64,000 bases of DNA from Lepas anatifera. Its lineage: Eukaryota > Arthropoda > Thecostraca > Lepadidae. Where the stretch lies: NCBI GenBank assembly GCA_034440635.1, contig JAOTON010001566.1, positions 279,001 through 343,000 of the forward strand, in the 5' to 3' direction. Under the pieces are notes generated by a model that saw only the letters and a list, made by a program, of their open reading frames with translations, was not told the origin of the DNA and did not search any database. Positions within the stretch are counted from its first letter, which is position 1, and every line of letters starts with the position of its first letter. Made by a program: the position numbers and the translations under genes. Below, piece after piece: positions 23,440-35,698 of this stretch.

Positions 23440-23579
23440 CAGTGGCGGATATAAGGGAGCTAGGGTGGCTCAAGCCTCCCCCCGAAATTTCCGAGTGCAT
23501 ATAGTAAATACATAAGCGGAACCTGATCTGAGGCAAAGGCCCTATCCCCCTCCGAAATGAAGCCCTGGATCCGCCGCTG
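23440..23579. mobile_element. hAT-like short transposon (140 bp)
   Basis: The ends are CAGTGGCGGATATAAGG and CCCTGGATCCGCCGCTG. The flanks TTCCCAGC (23432-23439) and CTCTCAGC (23580-23587) match at 6 of 8 positions. The interior 'ccccgaaatttccgagtgcatatagtaaatac' places it in the family of 39985-40143 and 14621-14757. Confidence 0.8.
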
Positions 23580-24079
23580 CTCTCAGCCCTATATTTTATA
23601 GCCGTGCAATGGCATAAGCGTGCTTCGGTATTGTAATTAAGGGGTGTCACGCAGGTGCAGTTTTTCACAGTCCAATGAATGCTACAAGCATCTTCGGTAT
23701 GCATTCGGTTGCAAGACGGAAAAGACAACAATTCACCCACAGACGGATTAGAGAGACAAGATTATTACGCTCACCCGGGTTTTGCACAGGCGGAAACAGG
23801 TCAAGCAAGATAAAAAAGTATCAAAAGTTGAGAAACATATATTGGTGCCCATGCATGGTTCCCCAACATTGCCAATATGAATCTTGCCCCACTATTTTGC
23901 TTTCTTTCTTCCATCTCTGATGACTTTTTGCATTATACCATGTATCTCACGAAGGGGCGACATTTTCCGCCCCTAGCCCTGACATTAAAACGGGCTTTCA
24001 GGAGTCTGACAGAAGCAGGGGTCATACCCGTTGCCTAAACTGGGAGCGGCAGAAAATAGGAAATGCCAATCTAGCAAAG
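23580..24079. other. Unassigned non-coding DNA
   Basis: I see no gene or repeat that I can identify here. Confidence 0.5.
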
Positions 24080-24303
24080 AATAGGTGGATCCAGGGGTAG
24101 AAGCACATGCCCCCATTCAATTGATGATCGACGCCCCTTTGAAATTTCCGATGACTCTCCCTAAAGGTCGTTCCCCGGGATGCGAGTATCAGCGCCCTGC
24201 GGTAGAATTTGGGGCCAACTTGATAGGTTTTGCCGACCAAAATTGGCGCCCGCTGATCCGGATGCCCCCACCACCCCAATCTGACACCCTAGATCCTACC
24301 ATA
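24080..24303. mobile_element. GGCGCC-family hAT-like element, reverse orientation, decayed
   Basis: Read on the minus strand it follows the order of 6748-7005: GGCGCC, TTTGGTCGGCAAAACC, then CCTTTAGGGAG. The ends are AATAGGTGGATCCAGG and CCTAGATCCTACCATA. No target duplication is recognisable. Confidence 0.65.
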
Positions 24304-25970
24304 AGAAGATGAATGGGATCAATAGTCACAACCGTTCCCACAAATGCACTGCTCGGCATCTCCAATCCATTGTTTACCCCCGTCCCTTCCTCACGTAGAC
24401 ATACAATGAGTCTTCCAGGTCAGATAAAGGCCGCAAACCTCCTCCTCCAGTATGCATACGCCCCATACATCGCCAACTAAGTGAAGAAGTGGAAACACAA
24501 ATTGACCCACTAACTAACCACAAACCCTCACATGAATGAATTTCTCCCCCAGCCTCCCTAATACACTGTGTACCTTTTTTATATAATGTAATTTATTATT
24601 TTTCTATTCTTCATCTGATAATCCACACATATTCAGAAATGATTGAAGGCAACAATATGTTAATTTCTCATAGTGAAATTCGAGACATTGAATTAAGACC
24701 AGCTTGCTGTATTGACATATTTTCTTAACTTCCAAATAGGTGTACTTAATAAATATTTATCAAATGCGTTTATCTCTATATTCAAACCATGTGTTTTTGC
24801 ATGTAAAGCCTTTTCATCACCACCTTGCTTTGCTCTACCTGAGTATATAGCTGACTTGGTATTATTTGTGACTTATTAGGACTTTATCTACACCCATCAA
24901 CTCAACAAAACAAAAAATCATAGCTGGGAAGGCACTAAAAGCTCAATTGCAAAAGCCTCCTTCATAACCACTTATGCTTTTCAGAAAAACAATTTTTTTG
25001 CAACAGTTGGGGGATGGTGACCTCATCAACCAGTTGAGAGTGTTTCTTCTATGCCCTTGGTTGCAAACAAATATATAAAAAAACACTGTTAAGTGCCCAG
25101 CACATGAGTTCTGATTATCTTCCATATTGGGCTGTACCAAGTGAGTGTTTTGAAAATATTTGAATCAGCTGGTGCTTGATGTAGTAGGGCACCATATCCT
25201 GATGTATGTGCCACTGCAGTAATGTATGTGTAAGGCTTCAATGATAAAACATACTTAATGGATGATGATATTCTTACTGTCAATATATGTGTATGAATAA
25301 ATGGGTCACACCCCCCTGCCCCAATCACACTGCCATGTATCCTGACTGACTCCCATGCTTATTTTTCATGTGTCATCAATGTGTATAATGGATACCTGAT
25401 TCTTTTAAATGTGTTCTCCATTATTGTCAAATTATGCACTGTTTGTTTCTGGCCATGGCAAAACATAGACCCAGTTTCCATGTGCAATGAGACAATCTGG
25501 ATAGAGCTGAGAATCAGGATACAGGGATCACAGTTTCTGTGACACTTCGGCGTGGATATAGGTGGAACTGTAACATATAGAAGTTTTTCATCACAATTTT
25601 GTCTATATCTCTAGCAAAACATTCACATCTCCTTTCACTCCCTTCACTTTCCCTTAACCCAACTATACAATTTTATTCGAAGAATAATAGTTTTGTTTAA
25701 TGAATGTTGTTTAACAGTTTTATTTGAAGTTTAATACAATTTTCTTCCATTTGATATTGCTTAATGACCAAGAAAGCTTCACCCTCTGCAGACTACTCAC
25801 CTTTACCTCTGCAAAATAAGGAAAATATTTACAATCATTCTGTCATGTGCTGTCAGACCTGGCTAGATACAGATAGACGTGAAGCGGATTCAAGCTGTTT
25901 CAATTGCCCAAAGCTCTATCAGTATTTCAAATGTATCCTGCATCTTGATACAATGCAAAATCCTGATTGG
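24304..25970. other. AT-rich unassigned DNA
   Basis: No gene is recognised and the composition is AT-rich. The final eight bases (25963-25970, CTGATTGG) are the target-site copy of the next transposon. Confidence 0.5.
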
Positions 25971-26333
25971 CCAGTCTGAAAAGTATGGGAGCAAGCCAGA
26001 CGAGTAGCACCAGCCATCCAAAATTATCACACCACCAGCCTAAAAAAATTCACATGAATCTGCCATATACCAGGGAGAAAAACACACACATTCCTCCCTA
26101 CATGATGCAATGCTACCTCTCTTATTAGTTAATTAGTTAAGGACTTTTTATAAGGCCCCCTCCTGTGTCTTTATAACTATTCAGCCATTATTTTACTGGT
26201 TTTCAGTGTTACCTTCCTCGCACCAGTCTTGCAAATTCACACCAGGTTGATAAAATTTGCACCACTCACTCCTGTCTCCAAGGGCACTCACATCGACAAG
26301 ATCTCATCGAAAATGCCATACTTTGCACACTGG
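25971..26333 (-). mobile_element. hAT-like transposon, second family, copy 1
   Basis: This 363-bp element has ends CCAGTCTGAAAAGTATGG and CCATACTTTGCACACTGG and a perfect 8-bp target duplication CTGATTGG on each side (25963-25970 and 26334-26341). It is the reverse complement of the element at 59182-59540 along its length (shared AACCTGGTG, TAAAGACACAGGAGG and GTGCAAATTTTATCAACC, read on the minus strand). It has no coding capacity. Confidence 0.9.
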
Positions 26334-27119
26334 CTGATTGGCAATGGGAATTGACACTTGGTCATACTTTGATCTTTAGAAACAACAGTTGATAAGAACA
26401 TAAGGCAGGAAAATTAAGGCCACCATAATATTGAGCTCCCAGAATCCCTCATTACCTACCCTGGAGTGTGATCACATCCTGATGTCCACCTCACATAGGC
26501 ATCTTGCTTTGACCCTTTCCTCATACAGATTCAATAAATTCCCTTGTGATGCAGGATCAAAATGCACAAACCGGGGTATCCTCCGTCCGATGATTATACA
26601 TGGCTTCCATTTGCATATTTGACAAACTATCACCACCATTTCAATGACTTAGACGTTGCTTAGATCCCACACAAGACAAAAAATACCCAAAACAAAAGTA
26701 AATAGTCCACCTTCAGGACATGTAAGTGCCGTAGGAAGTGAAAAAAGACCAATTGTGTGAAAGCAAGCATGCATTTCCCCGCGCCGAGTGTAGTGTCCGT
26801 GCAGCAATAAATAAATCAAACCGAAAGCGCAGTGTTCGCCGCTATCGAGCTGAGCCCATATCCAAACTAAATTTGGAAGAATCTACTATTTCCTCCTAAA
26901 ATTAGACTAGAGGACAATACACAAATATTTGTATTTAAATTTGAGAGTATATTTCCAAAATTGTTGCTCATTTATTTCTTTAAAATAAGAAATTGAAAAC
27001 AAAAAATTGTTCTTGTGGTAATCTAATCACAAATTATCGAAATAGACTCATGGCGCACATACTAAACTTTGGTGTACCCGTCCTCTACTACCCTGGGGTG
27101 CAGCACCGACGTGTCTTCC
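26334..27119. other. Unassigned DNA downstream of the tRNA
   Basis: I see no gene here. It is AT-rich, especially at 26880-27040. Confidence 0.5.
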
Positions 27120-27123
27120 AAAA
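27120..27123 (-). terminator. Pol III terminator of tRNA-Arg
   Basis: On the minus strand a run of four T begins five bases after the tRNA 3' end. That is the minimal Pol III stop signal. Confidence 0.8.
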
Positions 27124-27127
27124 CCGC

Positions 27128-27200
27128 CGACCTCGCCAGGATTCGAACCTGGAATCTTCTGATCCGTAGTCAGACGCGTTATCCGTTGCGCCACGAGGCC
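27128..27200 (-). tRNA. tRNA-Arg (anticodon ACG)
   Basis: This is a 73-nt cloverleaf on the minus strand. The acceptor GGCCTCG pairs with CGAGGTC (one G-T pair) and the discriminator is G. The D arm is GCGC...GCG. The anticodon stem TCTGA/TCAGA encloses the loop CTACGGA, giving anticodon ACG, with A34 expected to become inosine and read CGU/CGC/CGA. The T arm CCAGG TTCGAAT CCTGG is perfect. There is no intron. Both internal promoter boxes are intact and a T-run follows, so the gene should be functional. Confidence 0.97.
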
Positions 27201-28440
27201 ACTGACACACGAGTTGCCGAAGCGTGGTGGGGTGATTTCCACCTTTGAGTCATCTCCTTAACTAGCCGGATCGCGGTCACTCCTGAACTTACACCCACTC
27301 CATAAATGCCTCCAACATATTCGATGCTAGCTCAATTCATCCACTTCACGTACCACCATCAGGCATCTCAGATCCCCTGGATCCTGGATCCTCCCGATCC
27401 TCCCGGATCCTGGGACCGTCCGTCAGCGCTGGCCCTCGTCAGCTGACACCGCGTCGCCAGCGCTGGAGCTGCGGCTAATTACAGGGTAGCCGAGTCCTGG
27501 CGACCCGAGCCCGCCAGACGCACAGTGCAGCGCCGGCCCGCCCATTATGTAAGAATTCGGCCACGCTCAACGCGGCGGCAAAAACGGCTCCGGTAAAAAG
27601 TGACGGTTGTCTGTCTTAGTCGGACGGACCAGAATCCTGCGATCGGTGGCCGCCGGTTTTTTCCAGGCCGAGGGAAGAACAGAGGGCGTGGAAAAGATAT
27701 TTCATCACGAGAATGGGCGTAAGTGGACTGGACGAGACAGGTTTTGCCCAGCCCTGTAAAAAGTTATAAATGGCAAAACCTCTGTAACTACCCGTAATAG
27801 TCGGTGCCCTCCAGTTCCACATGTTGAGATGTTAACTGGCCGCCATGGGTTACGGAAAAGGTCTGTCGGTGGTGAGACGGTTGAAATCCCTCAGACTAAA
27901 GCGTAGTGCCCTTATTGCACATGAACATGTCGTTGAGGGGGGGAATCTCAAGGGATGTTAGAACTATGCTGAGTTGTGAGACCGATGGAAAAGCTGGAAG
28001 AGGGGATCTGCTTTTAGGACTTGCTTTATAAGTAATGAATACTTCTTGCGCAGACACGGAACGCTTTAGAAAGAGGAAATATGTTTGCAGGCGATATGTG
28101 TAAGGCCATATCGCTGTTAGGCTGTCTAAGGAAGGAAAAAGTGGCCAAAATAGTCAAAGCATGTTTTTCTTACAAAATACACATTTTTGGCCTCAAAGTT
28201 GGGGAGTGAGCTCCACGTTTCTGAAGTACAAAAGCATGTTTTATATTGTTAAGGAAATCTCTCTGTTGGGGAGAAGGGAGCCTTGGAAAGTTTGACCTCC
28301 TGGATCCGATAGTGAAAGCAGTGTAGCTGCATCAAGACTCCACAAAAAACCGGCAGTATCCATCAAATGCTTGCAGGAACTAATTACAGATCCAGAGCTT
28401 TTTCAAATTTTTCCTTAATGATTGCGCTCAATCCCCCACT
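27201..28440. other. Unassigned non-coding DNA
   Basis: A GGATCC/GATCCTCC cluster lies at 27373-27412, followed by a GC-rich patch (27415-27600). No gene is recognised. Confidence 0.45.
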
Positions 28441-28582
28441 TCCTCTCTCTCTCTCTCTCTCTCGGGCAGGCTCGGGCTCGGGCTTGGGCTCGGGCTCGGG
28501 CACGGGCTTGGGGCTCTGGCTCTGGCTCGGGCCCGGGATCGGGCTCAGGCTCTGGCTCTGGCTCTCTCTCTCTCTCTCTCCC
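28441..28582. repeat. CT run / GGGCTC hexamer array / CT run
   Basis: A 22-nt CT run is followed by about 95 bp of GGGCTC / GGCTCT-type hexamers and then a second CT run. The whole stretch is stop-free in several frames, which produces the long Gly/Ser/Leu and Glu/Pro-rich open frames on both strands. These are not called as genes. Confidence 0.9.
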
Positions 28583-29442
28583 GATCTCGCCGGCCGCAGT
28601 CGGCATGCCTCTCCGGCCGCCGTGTCACGTCTCCGCTCAGTCGTGACACCGCGCCGTATTAGCCGCACCTGCAGCGCGGCACACGGCGCAGCGCCGCGGC
28701 AAAAACGTGAGAATGCGTCGAACCCACCGCACTGCGCTGCCACCACTGCCGTACTTTGAGATTGCCAGCCTGTTGACGTTATCGCAGTATGCTTGCTCTG
28801 GATGGAATACACAGAAGCGCCACAAGCGCCCAGAAGCGCTACAAGTTCTCAAATATCAGGGCTCTAGACAAAATAGGATGCCCTCTCAAAACAAAGGAGA
28901 CCGTAAAGTGAGATTGCAAGTTTTTTTGGCATGTTTGCTCTAACACGACTCTGAATTGTATAAGACACCTTGAAGATTGCATAGGATGCTCTGGCGACGG
29001 AACAGGAGGCACCCGGGCAGCGCAAAGGGTCATATGTATCTGGTATAGAAGGGCCCCAACAAAAGAACCTGAAGTATATAAGTCAGAAGAGGGGCTACTG
29101 GAATAGTCATGGAGGTGTCTAAAATAGACAGTAGTCCCCAAAACTAAAGCCTTAGATCACTGAAAGAAACCTCCTAAGTGCAGGGAACTCATTCAAATGG
29201 AGGCCCGCTTAAACTTGATGCTCTCAGCTTGAAACTCCAGTCAGAGACCCTGAATAGGTATAAGGCACTCAGTCGCTTAGAAGTTTCTTAAAAGTTTTAG
29301 AGTTGCATGGACGGTACTTCCGGAAAGTACCAAACACATTATATTTTAAAGCCAAAGGTACACTTTTGATGCCACAATTCTTTGAATAGCTTAGAGAGGC
29401 CATAGTTCTCATAAGGCCATTTGACAACAGTAAGGATATTCT
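28583..29442. other. Unassigned DNA, GC-rich at the left
   Basis: About 28583-28750 is a GC/CpG-rich patch adjoining the hexamer array. No protein family was recognised in the frames crossing it. Confidence 0.45.
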
Positions 29443-29819
29443 CAGTGGCGGATCCGGGGGAGGAGGAAAAGACATTTCCCCTCACCCAAACGGAAAAGCT
29501 CGGGGCAAACTATATTTCCCCCGCCCAAGCGCTCGAACTCCTTCTTGCCCCGACTCCTTTTTAGCTCATAAGCAAGGTTTTAGTGCTTCAACTCTTAACT
29601 TCAAACAGAACCAGTCAACTTCAGGGTAAACATTGGACCTTGGATGACAAAAAGTGTTTTGTGCCACATCTTTCACCCCGTGACGTTGTTTGCTTCTCGA
29701 CTTGGGTGCCCCCAAAACCTCAAAACCTACCGGCAAGTTATATTGTGGCAAAGTCTTTCACCGCGTGACGTTTTTCGACTTTGGCTTGCCCCCAAACCGA
29801 GCGGCTAGATCCGCCACTT
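29443..29819 (-). mobile_element. hAT-like transposon, GTCACG-rich family, copy 1
   Basis: This 377-bp element has ends CAGTGGCGGATCCGGG and CTAGATCCGCCACTT. The flanks GATATTCT (29435-29442) and GACATGCT (29820-29827) match at 6 of 8 positions. It is the reverse complement of 57583-57965: both carry two CGTGACGTT / AACGTCACG blocks, AACTTCAAACAGAACC / GGTTCTGTTTGAAGTC and CGACTCCTTTTTAG. The interior is non-coding. Confidence 0.85.
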
Positions 29820-30238
29820 GACATGCTACTGCAGTGACCAACGTATGAGGTATAGCATAGGTACCATACCAAACCAGTTTTGATCCTTTGCTTGTGCCTT
29901 TGCATATGATTTTTGGTTTACTGCAGTAATTGAATGTTTATTTTCGTTGCTTGAAACACTTTCCCCCGTTTCGTAGCCTCCTCCGAAAAAGGCAGCTCTC
30001 ATATCAGCGACACCAATCCGACCAGTACCTCCTCCGTTGGGTCTCGGCTGCGTCGCGACGCCTCGCAGGGTCGAGATAAGCTGGAACTGCGCGCACGCGT
30101 GTGGCGGTGGGCGGGGCCTGTGACCGAGCCTGCCATCTGATTGGGTCAAGCGCGAGACCCCGACTGCGCGGCCGAAGATGAAACGAACGCGAAGCAGAAG
30201 AGTGCAGAGATCCCAGCTTACAGAGGCTAAGTGATGTC
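29820..30238. other. Non-coding DNA with a possible promoter
   Basis: It contains the GC-rich segment described at 29990-30160. I recognise nothing else. Confidence 0.4.
29990..30160. promoter_or_regulatory. Possible CpG-island promoter
   Basis: A CpG-dense stretch carries a GC box GGGCGGGGCC (30109-30118) and, 22 bp on, an inverted CCAAT box (ATTGG, 30140-30144). No TATA box or linked exon is apparent, so the transcript is unknown. Confidence 0.25.
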
Positions 30239-31330
30239 TATTGCCTACGGGTACGAGCCTTGGGCTAGTGCTCTTTTCTCTGGTTGCTAGAATTAACTAG
30301 TAGGCTTATCTTCACAATTAGATTAGGTAAATACAATTAGGAGTTATTACATTCCCAATACACAATGATGAAAAGAAACGGGATTCATTGGTTATCTTCA
30401 GGATCGCATCCTAGAGCAATCTGAAATATCCATTTATCTAAGTCTCTTTAAATCCTGCTGGACCCAATATAAAATGAACGCAGGCCATATAAGTATACAA
30501 ATCAATTGCTACTCAAGATCAGCTCAGGTAGTCCCCATAAAACACCCTGCGCCCTGGCCGGTTCACTTGCCTTGAGGAGCAACGCCTTCTGAAGCCCCAA
30601 CACCTGTTTCAGTCATGGCGGAATGGGCCAGGCCGGCGTTTGCGGCCGGGGGAGTGGCCGGACATATAATTTGATGGTGCTACTTAGCATTGTGAAAATC
30701 GTCTGGGGGCACGTATTAGCTGTTTTATGTGCCTTGGAAGTACGGTGCTTCCATCATGAATAGCATAATGGCATCGCTGCACGGAATAAATCCGGGTAAA
30801 ACATGATATACTTCCCGGTCTCGATTCTTATGGCTATACCTTTAGCATTGAGCCATCGAGAAACGTGTGGAACATGGCTCAGGTAGAAACTGTGTCTTTG
30901 CAAAATGCCACTGACTCGAAATGAGATACATCTTTCCAGGCTTGTCATCAAGATTCGAGAGGCATTAAAGAACATTATTATCAGTGGGTCAGATAGTGTT
31001 TGAAGAACAGTTCCTATTGAAGAATACTAGAAACAAAGATGTCCGTACCAAACATTGGGGGTCAGTAGAAATTTGAACTGGGAGGTTCTCTGAAACCCTT
31101 CTAGATATTTTCTTCATAATAGATTCAAAATTTCCCAAAATAAATTGAATAGGAGTGTCTAAAAATATCAAAACAACACTGTCTAAAACTCTGACTCTTT
31201 ATCCACCGGATGTCTGCCATCAAGAATTGTTTCAAAAGCCAGCAGCTCCACATTAACATTTTCTTCTAAAGATGATGGCACACATCGCTGCTGTAAGTGG
31301 TGGTTAATTTTCCTATTACCCTATTTGGCC
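30239..31330. other. Unassigned non-coding DNA
   Basis: I see nothing identifiable here. Confidence 0.5.
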
Positions 31331-31560
<230 letters not shown>

Positions 31561-33621
31561 TTAAGCGGCTGTTGTTGCCTGCTGCGACCGCCCGAGGCCC
31601 ACACTGACGAGGCCACGAATCTCCAGCAAAAACAAGAGTTCTCTCCTTTCTTTTGGAAATCCTTCCAGTCTATATTGCAAGAGAGCCCACGTGGGACTAA
31701 GGTTTACGGTGCCTGTGCAAGTGTAGGTACATTTTTATCTTCATTCAAATCGGGCAGATAAGGTTGTATCACGCAGCGCTTCAAGAGATATCGGGGATTA
31801 CAAAACGATACCATCCACAGTTATTCATCTATTCACGCATAACTGTCAAAAATAGAATCCTATAAACGGCAATATTTGTGTTATTACTCTTTCAAGCTCT
31901 CCGGCAGTCATGATTTACAGGATAAATGGTTGCCTTCAATCTAAATCGCTCTTTTACTACCTCACTGGCCTTGGTAAGACAGCCGGCCGTATCGGGAATT
32001 ATCTTTCAAATTATCATCCATTAAACTGTCACGTAGGAGAGTTACGCATGCGGGATTAAAATGCCAGCTCGAGCTTCATAAACAAGTGAGCGATGGATAT
32101 ACCCCGGCATAATATGGTCCAAAACAAAACATCAACGCCTGATATACATGGCTGTCTCTGCTGACTCAACAGAGTCTGCTCACCAGCAACTGACCTGCTC
32201 TCCAAGTTTACTGAATTTATAGGGATCTCGGGATTGTGCAACGGTCATAGGCCTTCATTTCAGTGCTGTTTGGAATTTGTCCACCAGGGGAATGTGAAGG
32301 GCCACTATCTCCTTATCTACGCATAACTATTTCCCTACAACGTATCTACAAACCCAAGGAAAAACTCATTAACATCCAAATGTTAGTTTTGAATATTACG
32401 CAAAAGACAGTTACACATCTGAGTGCATCACAGCAGATGCGTACCCAGAGACCGTCGGTATTACGCAGATGTCGCGGAAGGTTCACCCTCGATACAGATG
32501 TCAGGGAGCCAGCCAATCTTCAATTCCTGACGACAAGAAGCTTCCCCTGTAGAGCAAGAAATCTTTTGATATTTGGGCTGTTTGCTACCTAAACTTTTCA
32601 CGGGGCTGAGAGTGTTCAATTTTTCCAAGCCTGGATGAAATCTGGAAATTGTGGGATGAAAAGTGAGGGAACTGGGCCCCTTCTCTCCCCCTCATCATTT
32701 TATAGCGTATGAGATGTAACTCTAATGGCATAGAACCTCGAAAGTATGAAGTTGAATTGGCGACAAACTTCTGCCAGCAGCAGAGAGTCCAATATTTCTT
32801 CTCCTACCTCTGCTGTCACACCCATCCTCAAACCATGTCGAATTAAGAGCATCACGCAGGGCCGCCAACGGTCGCTGCCGCCATCTGCGGGTCACTGGGG
32901 TCGCCCTGTCACGTGGTACCGTCGCAGCGTCGTGGCCGCGGGCGATGGGAGGGTTGGCTCTGCCCGGCGGCGGGCCACATCACTCAGGCTGCCACCCGGC
33001 CGCCCGTGGGCCCGCCCCCAGCCGGCGCGCGCGCCGCTCATTTGTAAATATGTTTACTAGGTTCGCGACCGACTGGTCGGAGAGGCGCGGACTTGGCTCT
33101 GTGAATTATTTATGCCGTTGGCTGACTTGTTTAGGTCCGATTCGACGTTGGAAGCCCCCGGGCGATGCTCGACGCACGCGGAACTGGACAGAGATCCCGG
33201 ACCCACGCGAGCGGACATCTGTTTGCTTGTGAGGTCGTGGTGCCGCACTAAATGTGCATATATCAACTAGGTCTTAGCTTGAACGCTGAAAGTAATGGCA
33301 GCTGGCTCTGACTTTTGGGGCTTGGTTTCCTGCATGATGTCAAATTATTGTCCTTAGTGAACCAAATCGATCTGAAGAAAGAGTAAGTTTGTTGTTTTTT
33401 TTAAATTTGTATTCTTGGCATATTATCTTACCCAGTGGCAAAGTCACAATAGAAGACTTACAAAATTTCGACAAAAATTAACAAAGTAGCATTACAAAGA
33501 GAGCCAAATCCCTTCACATGGAAATTGCATTTGTATTTATCAGAAACCGCAATTGACAGGAAACTTGTTTTGATTTATTTGTATTATAGTGGCGAAGAAG
33601 GTGTGGCAGTGACGTCATGAT
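31561..33621. other. Unassigned DNA with a GC-rich island
   Basis: No gene is recognised. About 32865-33210 is GC- and CpG-rich, with long frames on both strands but no known domain. Confidence 0.45.
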
Positions 33622-33845
33622 AATGGTAAAGGTGTTGAAAATGATCATAATCAGCCAATTATATATAATTTTGAATAAGTTCTGAAAGCCAAAAGTTAGT
33701 CGATGGTTTCGCATACAACAATTCATTCCGAGTCGTGCCCGTGCATTGTATGCGAAACTGTCAGCTAACTTTTGGTCTTTAAAGCTCATTCAAAACAACA
33801 TATAATAGGAAGATTATGATCATTTTCACCACCAAATTTACCATT
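33622..33845. repeat. Long fold-back (inverted repeat), arms about 97 bp, loop 27 nt
   Basis: The left arm (33622-33718) and right arm (33746-33845) are imperfect reverse complements: GTTGAAAATGATCATAATC against GATTATGATCATTTTCACC, AGCCAAAAGTTAG against CTAACTTTTGGTC, and GGTTTCGCATACAA against TTGTATGCGAAACTG. It could be a short fold-back transposon or a small-RNA hairpin source. Confidence 0.85.
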
Positions 33846-35307
33846 TGTTTATTTACCATTGTATTATTTGCTTGTATATTCCTCCATTATCAGCTTTGTT
33901 CAGCCTGTTGGCAAGGAAACTAAGGAATTCGATTTCATTCCATAAATTATCATAATATTTTTCGTACGGATACCTGTCTACACTCATTCAAGACAAAGGC
34001 ACTATCCAGAAAATACGTTGAGGTCCAGGGTTGCTGCGTTGCTTTGTGCTACGCAGAGCTCCAAGTACCACTTGCCTAGTGCCGGAACATGCAGACGCAG
34101 CCCCTACGGCAGGCATCCACCGACGCCATCTGACAAGCGGACTGCTGCGGCGCCCAAACTAGAAGACTGACGTCGGATGATGGGTTGACGTCGGAACCAC
34201 GAAAATACCGCTCCATTCGCTCTTGCATCGCGCGATAATTATATGCTCACTTAGCGTTTGTATCCGGCCGCCGGGCGCAGAAAACTGGCCAAACAGCGTT
34301 CTTCCTCTTTCTCAGAAGAGGCCATAATTAACCCATCTGAGTGGAATCAACCGTCCGCGTACCCTTCCATACAAGTTTGCGGAAAACCGCGGGAGGATGC
34401 GGGCGCGAGCCAGCCGGAAACACATCGATCAAAGAGCCCACCTGACGCCTTCTCCATCGGCCGCGGCTGACGGCAGCACTATGAGCTTGTTGAACTGCTA
34501 AATACGACGAGCCTGTCGACAGACCGGGGATAGTTAGCACGTCCACAGCATGGCGTTGATTACGATAGTCTCGGAGGTGGTATTTAGCGTTACTTTAGTT
34601 ACTTGGGCATATGTCGTGGGTGCAGAAGAAAAGAACGCCAACATACTGCAACTGAAAAAAATGTAGGCCCTATTTCACCAAAACTGGTTGATATCACGAT
34701 GTCACTTTCAAATTGTCACTTCATGGATGAGAGCTAGTTAAAGGAGTGGCCAATTGGGACTTCCACCACTATTTTCGACCAGATCATCCCCATCTAATGG
34801 GTGTCATTTTCTTAATGAGGACAAAACTGTTCGGAAAATTACTTGAAGGCTGACTGGTAAAGGGTGGCGTCCCAAGAAATGGTCCATCTCTTTCGAAGGT
34901 TCTGTGCGGGTGTTACCTTCAGCTAAACATAAGACCAAAATTTTCTCTCTAGAATCAAATTTATCCTTAGGTTCACGGATATTTTATTTTCATGAGCACC
35001 AAATCATTTTTTTTCTCAAACGCTTCAAGTATACAACCCTCACAACTAGCTCTCCACTCTTCCCCTTCGCCCTCCAATCGTTTCCAGGACTCATCCCAAG
35101 CCCGCACCCTCTCCCGCCAGCCAAGCGGGCTCATTGAGGTCACTTCGGCACGGAAGCGACACGTTATGTCTCTGCCAGGGCTGGGTGGTGGTACGGCCAG
35201 AGGCCCTAGTGCTCGATTATCCCCAACGTCAGAGCAGCAGCGGCTGCCAGACTGCGGCGGCCAGTAGCTGGTCTGCATGTAAATCACGTCCCTGTTTATC
35301 ACTGCTG
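33846..35307. other. Unassigned non-coding DNA
   Basis: No gene is recognised. A moderately GC-rich patch lies at 34050-34210 and another around 34260-34480. Confidence 0.45.
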
Positions 35308-35314
35308 GAGGGAG

Positions 35315-35357
<43 letters not shown>

Positions 35358-35376
35358 AGAGAGAGAGGGAGAGAGA

Positions 35377-35420
<44 letters not shown>

Positions 35421-35450
35421 GGAGGAGGGAGGGGGAGCAAGGAAGGAAAT
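35308..35450. repeat. GA-rich microsatellite (about 140 nt)
   Basis: An imperfect GA repeat with occasional GGA/AGG units. The purine run on one strand gives Glu/Arg-rich and Ser/Leu-rich frames that are not genes. Confidence 0.95.
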
Positions 35451-35630
35451 TTGACACGATGATGGGAGTGATCTACAGTTTAGAAAAAGTAAGTAGGCAC
35501 CAGAACTGGGTGGTGAAGAGCCAAGGGGCAAAATGAAGCATTAATAGGGCTGAAATCCTCTTCGTAAGACCTTTTTTCCTGTATTTGTCTGCCACAATTT
35601 TGTTTACAATCCTCTTTTCTCTTTTTCATA

Positions 35631-35698
35631 GCCCTCTCTCTCTCTCTCTCTTCTGTCTCTCTCCCCCCCCCCTCTCTCTCTCTCTCTCTCCTTCTCTC
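35631..35698. repeat. CT-rich microsatellite (about 68 nt)
   Basis: CT repeats interrupted by a C10 run. It lies about 180 bp from the GA tract in inverse composition, so the two could pair if transcribed together. Confidence 0.95.

Noticed and set aside
28367..28812. Long Gly/Ser/Leu and Glu/Pro-rich frames
   Set aside because: They result from the CT and GGGCTC repeats.
34973..35531. Ser/Leu-rich and Glu/Arg-rich frames on both strands
   Set aside because: They are produced by the GA/CT microsatellite.
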